From Corylus avellana (Eukaryota > Streptophyta > Magnoliopsida > Fagales > Betulaceae), in the NCBI RefSeq assembly GCF_901000735.1, contig NC_081542.1, positions 28,287,093-28,351,092 on the forward strand: a stretch of DNA of 64,000 nucleotides, given 5' to 3'. The notes under the pieces were generated by a model. It made no database searches. It was not told the origin of the DNA and worked only from the letters and a program-made list of their open reading frames with translations. Positions within the stretch are counted from its first letter, which is position 1. The number at the start of each line of letters is the position of its first letter. This document shows positions 23,651-36,097 of the stretch, in pieces. Both the position numbers and the translations under genes were made by a program.

Positions 23651-25628
23651 TGGATGCTGTAAAAAAAGACACCCACACAGTAATGAGTTGAAGAGTTAAT
23701 TAATGAAATGACTGATGGGTTCAAGAGATCGAGTAAGACCGAAGAGTACATTACGTTTTGGGCTTGTAGCTGATGCATGTGTTGGCTGATAGATCGAATA
23801 GCACTCCGATTTGGCAGCTGAAAGTGTAGAAAAAGAGGCCGCAAAGGCTTAATTTTTGCTTCAACCGGAACGAACAATGATGACAGTTGATCTACGTGTC
23901 AATGAGTGCACATAAACTGGAATGCTAGCTACATATTATATAGCCGAAACACTAATCACTGAATCGGCAATACCGTTGGGTTTACGCCTTACGTACGGTT
24001 TGCTGGACTTCTCAAAAGGCCAGTACTCTGTAGTCATTAATGGCTGCAGCGTAGAAAATGAGATATGTTTGACCGTTGGGTTTACGTTTGCTTGACTTTT
24101 ACTTTTGCTTGTATCATTCACATTTCACATTTGTTTACGTATATTTTAAGTAAAACGTTAATCAAAATTCACTTTATTTAATTTAGTTATTGAGTTTTAA
24201 AAGATACCATACATTCGATTATTTATTTTTTTCATTTATATCATTAACTTTTTTTTTAATAAGGATTGTATTTTTTCAAACATCCTATTTTTTGATTTTT
24301 GGGAAAAAAGAGACATGGAGAGAGAAATAGTAAGAGAAAATGTTGGGAAAAGATATGCGAAAGAGAAATAGTAGGAGAAAATTTTGGAAAAATAGAGATG
24401 TGGAGAGAGAAATAGTGTATTAATGAGATGAATGTGTGTACAGTGTACACTACATGTAGCAGTGCACCGTTCACAAATGTAACAAAAATATATTTTACAT
24501 TTGATATACATAATCCGATGTAGAGAACGATTTTTTTAGTGTCTTACTTACCTATTTTTGTAATTGTGAGCGTTCTAATTGGATTCTGCCCCTTCCTCTC
24601 TCTATTTATTGCTTAGAAGAAAAAAAAGTTATGGTCCTAAAACAACATAGCCTGCATTAACTTAATTAGAGTTGGACTATTATTTTGTCTTGCTCAATAG
24701 ACCTAAACAACGTACATTTAACATGTACATACGTGCATGGCTTCAACCTACATTTAACTTAATTGTTGGGAAAGAAAGCCCACGAGGCTTCAGCGTTGGG
24801 TTTACGCCTCTCCAAGTCAAACTCCTCCGTCTTCTTTGCATATACCATTAACATATTATTACTTTAATAACTTTAAAGTAATAAGGATCTATCTACTATA
24901 AATAATTAAGTTAATGAGCACAATGTAGTCTTAGGGGCCATTCAAAGTGGTACGGTAGACATAGATGTTTAACACTTGAAGTCAATATCTCGGATTAGGA
25001 TTCCCTAAAATTACAGAATTTAGGCTTTTTAGGCATTTGAAATATGTCACCTATTAAAAATGTGGCATGTTATCAAAGCAACTAAAAAGAAATTGTTTCT
25101 CAAAAGTGCTTTTCTTCATTTTTACGAGATATTTCTTCTCCAGTTCTTCATAAAATTAAAACACAGTTTTTTGCTCTTAAAAATGGCATAAATTTCATAA
25201 TTTGATAATCTCAGTCTAATGATGGTTTTTGCGTGACATTAAATATCTTTACAACAAAAATCATACTCAACTAATTATTAATGGATACCCAACAATTTCG
25301 TAGAAAATGAGGCTAATTCCGCGTTTGGTTTACGGTATACATGACTTTTCAAAACGCTATGGACGCGTTTTTGGTCAGAAACCTCTGGTTCTAGATCGAT
25401 GATCGGTAGTTGCGTCATTTCCACGAAAACAAATACAAGAGTGGTTTGCTTGAACTTGAAAGTCTTCCAATTAAGTTTCCATGCAGACCTAGACGCATTG
25501 AACGCATTTTATTTTGAAAAGCTTTTTGGTCTTTAAAAATTATAAATATCTTTATTTGACTAAATAGCTTTTTTCTACTGTTAATTACCTCCGGCTTCAT
25601 CCAAAAATATAAGTATATAACAAATATA
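23651..25628. other. Upstream region of RLP copy A, non-coding
   Basis: No supported gene. Most of it has a counterpart at 37,956-39,738, diverged by substitutions and indels and rearranged around 23,690-23,990. The block at about 25,248-25,486 is identical by eye to its unit B counterpart. Confidence 0.7.
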
Positions 25629-25991
25629 GAGATAACTTCGCTTGAACTATCACGTGTTTTAAAAGTTTTTTCATCTCCCAAACTTTCAATTTGATACAAT
25701 TGACCCCCCTTTGTCAATCTTTTTTGTTAAACCCTAACAGAAATCACTAAAAAGACCAAATTACCCTTAAATTTACATTTTTTTAAAAAAAAAAATTTCA
25801 ATTTGAAATTAAGGGTAAATTATGAATTTTAAAAAAGTTTTAGGGGTATAAATGTCATTTTATCATTTTTAACGTCCAAAAATTGACGGGAAGGGGTAGA
25901 TTGTAACAAATTGAAAGTTCGGGGAGGAGGGGGCCTAGGTCTTTTCAAATTGTGTGGTAATTTAGGAGTCTTTTATGAAGTTTCTTCTCAA
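25629..25991. mobile_element. Foldback MITE, copy A
   Basis: The left part ('cccaaactttcaatttgata' ... 'gacccccc') is mirrored on the right ('ggggtagattgtaacaaatt', 'gaaagttcgggg'), and outer arms 'gataacttc' and 'gaagtttcttctc' also pair. The unit B copy at about 39,739-40,156 has the same arms, so the insertion predates the duplication. The family is not identified and the ends are approximate. Confidence 0.55.
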
Positions 25992-26022
25992 ATAAATTAA
26001 TGATTGGCTTTTCAAGTGCCTG

Positions 26023-26193
26023 ATCGGCAACTGTGGGTTTGGGGCTTTGGAGTGCGGCAGGGTTGGGTACCAGCCACCCGTCACGTTAGCAAAGTTCTCA
26101 CTAAACAGCTTCAAAGGGTTGGACTTCTACGACGTGAGCGTGGTCAACGGGTTCAACCTCCCAATCCTCGTTGTGCCTGAAGGTATGAGCTAA
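26023..26193 (+). pseudogene. Thaumatin-like protein exon fragment, copy A
   Basis: Reads IGNCGFGALECGRVGYQPP, then VTLAKFSLNSFKGLDFYDVS and VVNGFNLPILVVPEGMS, then TAA. This is the central segment of the thaumatin-like (PR-5) fold: the GDCG-G cysteine motif, PP-TLAEF and DFYDVSLVDGFNLP. Family members have about 220-250 residues and 16 cysteines; only 56 residues and two cysteines remain here, with no signal peptide or downstream cysteines in the flanks. It is a gene relic. Copy B retains the more usual VVDGFNLPM. Confidence 0.85.
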
Positions 26194-27514
26194 GGAACAT
26201 GTGGCACTACTGGGATGGAACATGATCATCTCTAGTTCATTTGAATTGAAGAATATCTAGTTAGTTATATATGATGGATAATTTTGTATTTTCACTTTTT
26301 GAGAGGACAAAAATACTCTTCCAATATAGGTAACTGAATATTCTCCAGTTAATTTAAACTGGAGATGATCCTAATTCTACTGGGATTGGGTGCTTTATGG
26401 ACCTGAACGACGCGTGCCCCAAAGTTCCTTTGTTTCCATGAGCTTTAGAGTTTACCTTTTTCTAAATATTCTTTCTTAAAAGATTTTTCTACATTTTTTA
26501 TTTGCATTTAATATATTTTTTTATACTTAATATTGTTTTTATACTTGTGCTTTTCGATTTATTTCCTTAATAAGCTAAACTCAATCTTCATGGAATCATG
26601 TATGTGTGTGTATATATATAATTTGAAAGTTAACTTAGGTTTCTCTTGGCCTCCCCCTCATCCATGTATGTATTTATAATTATACAAATGAGATTGACAT
26701 TGTTTGAAACATTATTGTTAATTCAATTAGTGTATGCAAAATATTTGATATTAAAAAAGTTTGTTCTTATATTAACTATTCATGATTAATGATTTCATGT
26801 GCACAATTTGTTTCCTATAGTTTTAGCAGCTACTCTACAAATAGGAGGCATTTTATAAAGATGAATAGGTTTTGTCTTTGCAATTTTATTTTTTTTCCAA
26901 TTTAGAAGTAGAACCTAATTAGGACCTATTGTTCCGCCAACCTATGATACCATGTGTTGCCCGGATATGGTTTTATTTAATTCTATTTTAAACCTATTTT
27001 TTTTGCCATTATGTTTTTTATCTTTTACTTTTTTAGGGGGAGAAATTAAGCTGACACGCATTTAACAAAGACACCACCAAACAACTATTTGTGACATGTG
27101 ACCTTCACAAATTATCATTTCATTGCAATCTATGATCTAATGGATGATTAAATGCGCACAATGAATTGAAAGTTTGAAGAGGTACAGTGCCACGAAATGA
27201 AAATTTGAGGGTGTATTTGCAAATGGTTGTATAGGTCAATTTAGACACTTGAAGTCCAATGATGTAGCACAAATTTATATCGTCATGGGTATATTGATCA
27301 GTGAAAAGTTCTCACAAACTAATGCCACCAAACCAAGGTCGGTTTCACTTCGTCTTGGTTTCAGTCAGGAAATTTGAACCAGACAGGGCTGTTGGCACTG
27401 GATTTACCAGGGTCTGAAATCATATTATAGGCCCTTAGAAAAATGAAAGGGACAAAAAAATAATGATAAAAAAAGAAGACAGCATACTGGATTGGAAACA
27501 CTTTTTAAATTTGG
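26194..27514. other. Non-coding stretch after the thaumatin fragment
   Basis: 26,194-26,790 matches 42,313-42,905 of unit B. Beyond about 26,900 there is AT-rich DNA with no gene or repeat structure that I recognise. Confidence 0.6.
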
Positions 27515-27520
27515 GCTTAT

Positions 27521-27844
27521 TTGGTTTCCCTTTGGTTGTCAAACCTGCAGTCACACCCATGGTTGGCAGAGTCGGAAAGAGAACAACTCTGCAGGCTGAT
27601 GGACTCCCAGAAGCTTTCCTTAGAAGCATGCACCCATGCTGCACAGAATGAGAGGCTTCCTCTTGGAATAGTTGTTCAAGTTCTCTTCTTTGAGCAGCTT
27701 CAGCTCAGGAAATCCATTGCAGGCTGCTTTCTGGTTTCAGATAATCTTGATGGATCAAGACAGTTAAGTAGTGGGATTGCTGCCTCTAATGAAGGAGGAG
27801 GAGGAGGAGGAGGAGGCTGGGCCACCGCCGTGAGGGAGAATCAG
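27521..27844 (+). pseudogene. NPH3-domain gene, exon fragment
   Basis: A 108-codon open stretch with the core of the NPH3 domain found in BTB/NPH3 photoreceptor-signalling adaptors: [63 protein letters not shown] and [13 protein letters not shown] repeat (27,797-27,817) has expanded a glycine run within ASNEGG...WATAV. Similarity stops exactly at a possible splice donor (CAG then GTTTTC), so this is a genomic DNA piece with its intron edge, not a retrocopy. Neither the BTB part nor the C-terminus is nearby, and there is no start codon. Confidence 0.85.
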
Positions 27845-29060
27845 GTTTTCACATCATCGATCTTAACCAAATATGATATAGACATGGATGGAAGAAAGTG
27901 TAATGTGTTTCTTGTAACTGAAGCAAGGCTCTCTCTCTCTCTCTCTCTCTGTGTACTATTTTACCTTTCTTGAAGGGCTTGATGGATAAGAGTTTGCCAC
28001 TGAGTTGCTTCACATACTTCTGGTGTGTGTTGTGATTTGGTTGAGTAAACTGACCATGCAAAATAATATGTTTATGAGTCTTAATTTACTTCATAAACAT
28101 ACTTATTCGCCCGAATGCGTTTAAACTTTGTTTCTAAATCATATGTTTATGAATTTTAGTTTACTGCATTTTTAGATTTTTTTTTTTCCTATTTAATGTG
28201 GGGAGGGGGGGAAAAGGGGGATTATAAATAAAAAACAAACATGACAGAGCTTTTTTAAGAATAGTCGGAAATTGGTCAAAGAAATGATTTGGCCTATCAA
28301 ACGACCTAATACCAGTGATGAAGGCGGTTAAAGATGGCAACATTCCATAAACGGCACAAAACCTATAAGGATTATCAGTTCTATTTAGTTGTGGAGTCGA
28401 TTGTATGCTGCCGTTCTTCTCTAACCTTGAGTAAAGGCTATCACTCCCCCCACCCTGACTTCTGGTCAGCCATGTAATACGAACATTGTTTTTTGGAAGT
28501 TAAGAAAATTCAACAAGGTTTCCCTCTTCCATATATAAAACTTTGAAGTTGAGTAATATTATCAATTTTGAATAAATTGGATGCATCCAACAATAAATTT
28601 GTCTTAATAATGTATTCATATTGAGTGCATAAGTAGGACAGGATATTCATTTCCGGCTGGGTGAATAGAGCTTTATAATTATGAGTTTCATCTATTTACC
28701 TATGAACTTTCTTACCATAAAACTGGACATTGAGGAAGAACTTTAGTTGTACCTTTTGACACAAAATGGAGTACCATTAGATTCGAATTATTGCATGGGG
28801 AATGAAATTGGAAATATAACACCGAATGGGAGTAAAATGCATGTCCTAACGTATTATGAGAAATTGAAGATAAAAAATGTAGGACAACCTTCCACTGCTG
28901 GGGGTAGCTGGAATGACAATCCTCCGGTAGTGGGTGGTTGCTCCCTTGTAACACTCTTGAAATTAATTAATTGGGAAATAACTCGATTGTCTCCCTAAAC
29001 TCTTTTACCAAGTAAATAAGTTCAAATATATCCTCTACTCATCAAAAAGAGATTAATAAG
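27845..29060. other. Intergenic stretch, nothing recognised
   Basis: AT-rich, with a (CT)n run at about 27,931-27,950 and G/T-rich patches near 28,185-28,220. No coding or repeat structure that I can support. Confidence 0.5.
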
Positions 29061-30273
29061 TGTAGCACCCCACCCCATTGACATACAATATTGTCCGCTT
29101 TTGGTTCCCCCGAATCAGACTTCCTAGGAGGCCATCTATCCTGGTACTACTTTCGCATAAGCTTGCTTAATTACAGAGTTTTGATGAGATCATGACCATC
29201 ATGACTTTAAAACATGTTGTTGATATAAAGCGTGTAAGTATACATATAAGCACATATCCATTTTCATACCCAGGCGATGTGAGACGCCACACTAAGCAGC
29301 ATAAGTATATGACTTCTCTTTTATTATTATAATCATAGCATTTACTAAGAGTCACATATTAACTAAAATCACTACATTATACTTATCATTGCTAAAAAGA
29401 ATATCTATGCTAAACCTTAATACACAAGTACATCTCAAAACACTAAGTTTGGAACATCACCCAAAAGTACTAATTACCATGAGCAGCCTGCAAAATTCTA
29501 CAATAAGTCCTCAAAAAGACTAAATCAATATTGTTATGTCAAATGTCTGCATCTGCCTCAAGATCCTTATTACCAAAAACCTAGTTGGCTTCTCTGTAAA
29601 AAAATTTTGTGTTTTCCAGTCAGTTTTCCTCCAGAGTGAGTGTGAGAGAGTGTCTTGGAGGAGGAGTCTTCTTGGTCTTTTGTGGTTTAAAGGAGGTAAC
29701 TTTCCTAGCCCAACTCATGTTATTAGTTGTTGTTTTACTATTTGGTTTGTTTTCGTAGCATATCTTGTAGATTTTAAGCCTTTAGGTGGTTTTTGTTGGC
29801 TTTAACACTAGCTTAATAATGAATTAGTGGATTGATAATGTTGGACGCATCTTTTTTGCATGAGTGCATTATTGTGGTTTAGGACTTTGTTTTGGATCAT
29901 GTTAATACCTTAGGACCTACCGAGAGAAGGTTTTGTTGGTTTTTGGTTCAAAATGAGTTTCTGCCGATCACCGAACGTTCAACTCTCATCTAGACGAATG
30001 TTTGATGTTGTGACCAAATGTTCAACCTCTTCTGTTGGAACGTTCGATGGTCAGACAGTAAGCCTATTCTAAGCATATTAGAATTTAGAGCTTGTTTTAG
30101 CTCGGGTTTAGAACTAATTGTGGGTCATTTCTTAGATTTTGAGGTTGTAGAGCCTCATGAGGTCTTGGTAGAGGAAGCCTATGACTCAAGTGAGTAAAAC
30201 TCACACAGATACTTGTTATTATTTTCTTCCCGCATAACATGGTTATTTTATATATCAAACGTGTATGTTTACA
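29061..30273 (+). mobile_element. LTR-like segment 1, about 1.2 kb
   Basis: Starts TGTAGCACCCC, a typical plant LTR start, has 'cccaggcgatgtgagacg' near 29,270 and ends TATGTTTACA. Words built on GAACGTTC lie at 29,965-30,055. No target duplication is found and no internal region is next to it, so this may be a solo or truncated LTR. Orientation is inferred from the TGTA start. Confidence 0.5.
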
Positions 30274-30294
30274 ACTCACATAAAATGTATCAAA

Positions 30295-30960
30295 TGCATT
30301 TTACCCCTCAAAAGTTTTACCTCATTTTCAATTTAGCCTCAAATGTTTAAAAATTGGCATTGTACCATAACAAAGTATCTAAAATTTGCAATGTGAGCTA
30401 TCCATCAATAATTTCCATTCTCTTTTGGGAAAATTATTAAAAATAACTAACTGTCTCTATATTTTTGACCAAAAAAAAAAAAAAAGAAAAGGAAAAAACT
30501 TGAGGGCAGTTGTAGCCACCCCTTTGGGGGGTGGCCAATTTAGCTAGATTGGGTGGTCATTTGGGGTGGCCGATCCAAAGGGTTTGGAGTATTTTTGGCC
30601 ACCCCCATTTTGGCCTCTTGGTAGGCCTTCCCCATAGGCTGTGGGGGCAATCCGACCAGACCCATGGCCAAAGGGGGTGGCTACGACCACCCCTAAATTG
30701 TTTTTTTTTTTTTTTTTGTTTTTAAGTTAATTAGGGTTATTTTTGGAATTCTGCCCAAAAAATAAGGGACAAATTTAGGAAGTTCAGACAAAAAAATGCA
30801 CGTGAGCAAATTTTTTTCAAATTAGACAAAAATGGCTAACAGATGGGCCATATTATGAATTTTTGATACTTTGTTGGGGTATATTGCCAATTTTGAAACA
30901 TTGGAGGCTAAATGAAAAATGAGGAGAATTTTTTTTTTTTTTTTTTGGGGGTAAAGTGCA
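30295..30960. mobile_element. Foldback MITE, about 666 bp
   Basis: Left end TGCATTTTACCCC and right end GGGGGTAAAGTGCA are inverted, followed inward by 'cctcattttcaatttagcctc' paired with 'gaggctaaatgaaaaatgagg'. The centre is GC-rich with 'ggggtggcc' and 'ggccaccccc' repeats in both orientations. A single ORF inside (30,531-30,725) is a by-product of these repeats. Confidence 0.75.
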
Positions 30961-30964
30961 TTTT

Positions 30965-31915
30965 TGTAACGCCCCGATATTTGAGCTAGCAAAATCGTAA
31001 GCGAAAACTCTCGTTTCCACGTGACGTTATTATATCAGAGATACAATCTTACATCGGAATTTTTTTTTTATTATTTTTTTTTAACTTTTTTATAATTCTA
31101 TAACTTAGGAATAACTTGCACAACATACATGAGCTGACTGAAATACCTCGAGGTAATATATTATTTGTTAGGTTTTAATTTGGCCTTAGTCAATGATATT
31201 TCGTGTAATTCTTGTGTTTAAAACTTTGGGGAATAGCACTTAGGCTTTTAGGGATTTTGGAAGAGCTTTCTGTTTTCCCATCACGAACCTTGTTAGAACG
31301 GGACATGTAACAGGACTGAGCTAAGAACCCACTGTTTCCTCGTTAGAAGTTCCGTTAGGACGAGACATGTAACGGGAAGTTACTATTTCCTCGTCAGGAA
31401 TTGCATCAGGACGGGACATGTAACGGGATTAAGGTTGAAGCTACTGTTTTCTCGTCAGGAGTTGTGACAAGACGAGGATGTAATGGGGTTGAACTTGAAG
31501 CTATTGTTTCCTCGTCAGGACGGGACATGTAATGAGACCAATGTTGGACTTCCTGTTTTCTCATCAGATGGTGCGTTTGGACGGGACATGTGACGAAGAT
31601 ATATGACATTTGTTCTTACCGTCATAACGGAACTGCTTTCCCATTAAGACGTGAATTTCTCAGATATGTTATTTTGTTCATCCCGTCTTAACGAGAAATA
31701 TGTCCCGTTAGGAAGTGAAGAGTAAAATGTTTGTCTATAAAATTATTTTATTGTCACTTTTCATTGTAGACTTTTTGGGAAGATTTTTCTCTGTACAGTC
31801 TCAAAGTTTTCTCTTCGGGTGCTGTGTCTCAGGAGTGTTTGTTCAAAAGAGGACGTGACAGAGATGCGGGCTGTCCTTTGCTCTTGACTTAGCGTGTTGC
31901 CTTTTTCAAACTCCA
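30965..31915 (+). mobile_element. LTR-like segment 2 with tandem word array
   Basis: Starts TGTAACGCCCCGATATTTGAG, a typical plant LTR start. From about 31,285 to 31,600 a unit of roughly 50-65 bp recurs about six times, each with a form of CTCGTCAGGA and GACGGGACATGTAACGGG. The right edge is not defined. Confidence 0.5.
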
Positions 31916-33437
31916 AATAAGGAGTGCATTTTTAAAAATACACAATTTTAAAGGCCTAACTGTAATTTTACCAAACGCTTAATTATATTTTTAAAAATCT
32001 TATTTTCATTAGTTGTGATTTAAAAACGCTATTTTTTTAAATCGCACATTTAAAATTGAACTGTAATTTGCTATAGTTGTCAACACTATAAACTTGAACT
32101 CTGGTTTAGCAGCTCAGAATACTTCTAGACTGATCATGAGCTTCATTGGCATCAGATCCTTACAAAATTGATAGGAAAACTTTTAGATAAATTATACGAA
32201 TTCCTTTAATTTAATCAGTGAGCCAACCAACCATTCCTACAACATTAGTGTTAGGTTTTATGTTGAACAATTTGGTGTAATTCTAATTTGGTTAGTTTTT
32301 AACTTGATATTGATACATGACATAACTCATAAATATATGTTGTGGCAGCAACAGCATCAGAGCACCAATAAAGTGTAAAAAACCATCATCTCTATGATTT
32401 ATGAAGAACCACACAACTCATGATGAAATTAAAAAAATACAATACATACATACCACTAATTGAGATACAAATTAAAGTAGTATCCGTATCCCAATGAACA
32501 TTTTATGTAACCATTAGAATTACACATTTGATGAGCGTAGAGTAATATTACAAATCTTACACCAAAAGTCGACTACTAATCATATCATATACATATATAA
32601 GCTGAATCACTCTAAAAAATGCCTTAATATTGCGACATGTGACGTGAACCCTTTTTATTTTAATGCTAAACCAGTTTTTTAAGACATAATTTGTGAACCG
32701 GTTTTTTAAGAGTGAACCGGTTTTTACTTGAAAAATCGGTTCATTAAATTAGCGTAATTAATGGTATTTAATTATATTTGAAGAGTTTTCCACATATAAA
32801 TTATTCAATAAATTAAGTATTACTAATGTCAAAATCAAATATGGAAACAAATAATACAAATCAAATTATATATTATTATGTTTAATCACTTTAATATGTA
32901 TATAACATAATATTATATGTTATAGTTGAATTAGATGAACTAAATGATAGGAGGTAGAAACAAAATAAAAAAAAAAATTCTATTGCATTATTTTTGTTTT
33001 TTTTTAATATATAATTGTATAGGTTGTCGGATTTTTACTCAACATAATGATTAGGTATTTATTTTTGATTTCATTAGCAAAAATAATCTTTATTAATAAT
33101 ATATATATACACACACATATGATTAGCATCTTATGAGTAATTATATATTCGATGTCCAAACCAAAGTGTAAAATCACAACGGTCATCTTGAGGCTTATTT
33201 TGCTTAGTGTCCACTAGTTTATAAAATTGTTAATTGTTCGATATAACATGCTTCTTATTTAATATTTTCTCGAGACCTTTTCGCCTATGAGATTTTTTGT
33301 TTATTTGTATGATTTACCTGGATTTTCAGATATTTTTTTAAAGTACTTTTTATGCTTTTTTTTTTTTTCAAAAATTTATTTGATTATTATACAAAAAAAG
33401 AACTTCGAAACACCTAAGAGATAATTAAGATTGAATA
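31916..33437. other. AT-rich intergenic stretch
   Basis: No gene seen. Positions 32,640-32,750 contain several 'gaaccggttttttaag' phrases in both orientations, probably a small element remnant. Confidence 0.5.
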
Positions 33438-34441
33438 TAATGTGGGATGCTTATTTGATTGCATTGTTGATTGAAAGATTTTTTTATTATTTTGCTAGTA
33501 CTTTTTTTAAGGCTCATAATTATATGGGTTTTATAATTTGTATGAAATTTAATAAGTATAACATTAATAATATAAATGATTCTTACTAACTTTCTATTAA
33601 TGCTTTGATAATCACAATCCAAGTTTTCTTTTCGCTATTTTTTTTCTTATTTTTCATTTTAAACTATACATATGGGAACAATGATTTTAACATGTTTTAA
33701 TTTATATGAATTAAACTAATTAAAGTTAAAGGCCTTATGATATATAGTAAAATTTTATGGGACTTATACATTTATACAATGTTCTGTGTATGATTGTGTG
33801 TCATTATGTTGAGTAATATATTGGTGTATAACCTTTAGTATGTCTTTTTATTTAAAAGAGCGTGATAGTTTTTATTTTTTTTTATTTTTTATTTTTACAA
33901 CCTATAATGAAAAGTTCGATAGAGATGTGTTTAAATTTTGAAATTAAACTATAACAAAGAATCTCGCGCATATTCTTTTTATAACCCAAGTAAATTTTTG
34001 AATGTTCATAATTTGAGTTTTATTTGTGTTAAAATCTAATAAGTATTACATCAACAATATTAGAGATTTTTTATAATTTTATATTAATATTTTGATTAAG
34101 CAAAATTCAAGTTTTCCTCTGGCAATTATGAAAAGTAAATTTCATAATACTTAAAAAAAGTACGATTATAATATTTTTAAATTTTATAATTAAATTGTAA
34201 TGGGTTATAAGCTAGTATATAATAGTAACCAAGGCAAGTACTGTGACACCATGATCAGTTAGTTTGGCTTTCGCATCCCATCAGCCTCTTATAAGTCACC
34301 TGGAAATCCACAATCAAAAAGTCATTAACATTAATTCACATCCAATTTCATGGATATATATATATTCATTAATGTTATATTGAAAGAAAAAAGGAAGAAG
34401 AAAGAAATCAAACATGATTGCATTACTCCTCATGTCAATTA
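33438..34441. repeat. Segmental duplication unit B, left block
   Basis: The uninterrupted counterpart of 7,742-7,888 plus 13,349-14,124, ending at RLP copy B. It shows the empty target of copia element 1 and proves that the copia came after, or outside, this copy. Confidence 0.85.
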
Positions 34442-35231
34442 CTAATGCCTTCGTGCTTCATTCTTGTGAGCTCGTCTTTGACGATTTTCTATTCTAATAT
34501 ATAGCTAGGCGAACATTTTTAAAAAAATGTCATCTATATGGTTATAGTAGCATATCCTCCAACTCTTTGATTAGAAAATATATATATATATATATATTCT
34601 CCACCTCTTCCAAAGCATAAGAGGCCCAATAACAATCCTAAAGTCGAAAACAAATCCCAATTAAGCACATAAGAATTTTCAATCAATTGCATTACCAGAA
34701 TTCAAATGAGTTTCTTTACATGTTGGAGGTGATGATCCCGACTCTCCACATATGCATGCATTTTTCTTTCAACGGAAAGCCACATAATCCTATGTTCCCT
34801 TCGTAAGAAGTTTATGAAAATGTAGCAAATTAATTGCTTGATTTGTGGAATCTTTCCCACCAATCGATTGAACGAAACGTTGAGAACTGATAGGAAAATA
34901 AGGCCATTTGGAAATTGAACAGGGATCTCACCAGTAAGCTCATTTCTTGACAAGTCTAATGACTCAAGATAAGTCAAATTTGCTAATGATTTTGTGAGTT
35001 GGCCTGTGAAAGCATTATGAGACAATTTGAGTTCTCCTACTTCTTTAGGTATTGGCCAATCAAAATTATTCCATGAAAAGTCAAGGGAAATGAAGATAGT
35101 TAAGATCTTCATCAGCTCCATTTGTAGACTTTTCATGGTAACAAATACCACATCTTGGTAATAAATATGCCATGAAATCGGAGGTGATTGAGCTGAGATT
35201 TGCCCTTATTTTTATCACCATTATTGCCTTA

Positions 35232-35875
35232 TGTTGAGACAGTTATCAACCCTGGTAGCAACTGGATTCCAAAGTCTGCTAAGAACGAAAAAGGATCAGT
35301 AGTGACAGACCGCGAAAAGGGGGGTGTGGTGGTTGTACCACCTTCGATGCCTGAGTGAAAGTTTGATTATGACAAGAGTAATAAAGAAATAGTGAATAAT
35401 AATAACTGAGAATAATAAGAGTAAGAGATGAGTACGTATCTGTACCATAGGTGGCTCCTCCTTTTATAGAGGCTGTAAGTAGGTGAACTCTAGTGGGACT
35501 CTCACTTGACTCCCATGATTCGTGGGAGTGGTTGAAACAGTAGATCATCCTTTAAGATAATATGATAGATTCAAGTGGATAGGATATTATATATTTAGAC
35601 TTCTTTTGGGAGATATTCAGTGGGTTATTCTCTGATTTGGGTTGTAACTCCCAAATTGAGTTGTTTGGAGAGTGATCATACCCCCTTGATTATAGGGATA
35701 CGTGATTCTGCATGCCACCTGTTGAGATATGGTGCATAACTGCACGATTAATTGTGGGTTTGATATGATTGAGTGATTGTGTTTGGACTTCATGAGCTTT
35801 GGGCTTTAGGGTCTTGATATCCTAGCGAGCCATAGGCCTTTTGGTTTGGGCTTTAGGATATATTTTGTATCAACA
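35232..35875. mobile_element. Solo LTR in RLP copy B, 644 bp
   Basis: TGTTGAGACAG at the left and GTATCAACA at the right. It splits a sequence that is continuous in copy A ('attgccttccaatc', about 21,190). The target copies are CCTTA (left) and CCTTC (right), one change apart. The family differs from all other LTRs in the window. Confidence 0.85.
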
Positions 35876-36097
35876 CCTTCCAATCAAAAAAGTATTTATT
35901 GGAAGCTTACCAGTGAAATTGTTTGCAGCTAGATCTGCAATTTGAAGCATCAACCAAGAGGCATTAGGCCCTAAACAATCAATAGACCCGTAAAATTTAT
36001 TAGATCGCAAAACAAAGACTTGCAATGTGGATATGTTGTTCAAGTAACATGGGAAGGTATCCTCAATGTGGTTGTTCTCAACTTCTAAAACTTCCAA

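Noticed and set aside
31285..31600. CRISPR-like regular repeat array
   Set aside because: Plant nuclear DNA, units diverged with unequal spacing and inside an LTR-like segment.
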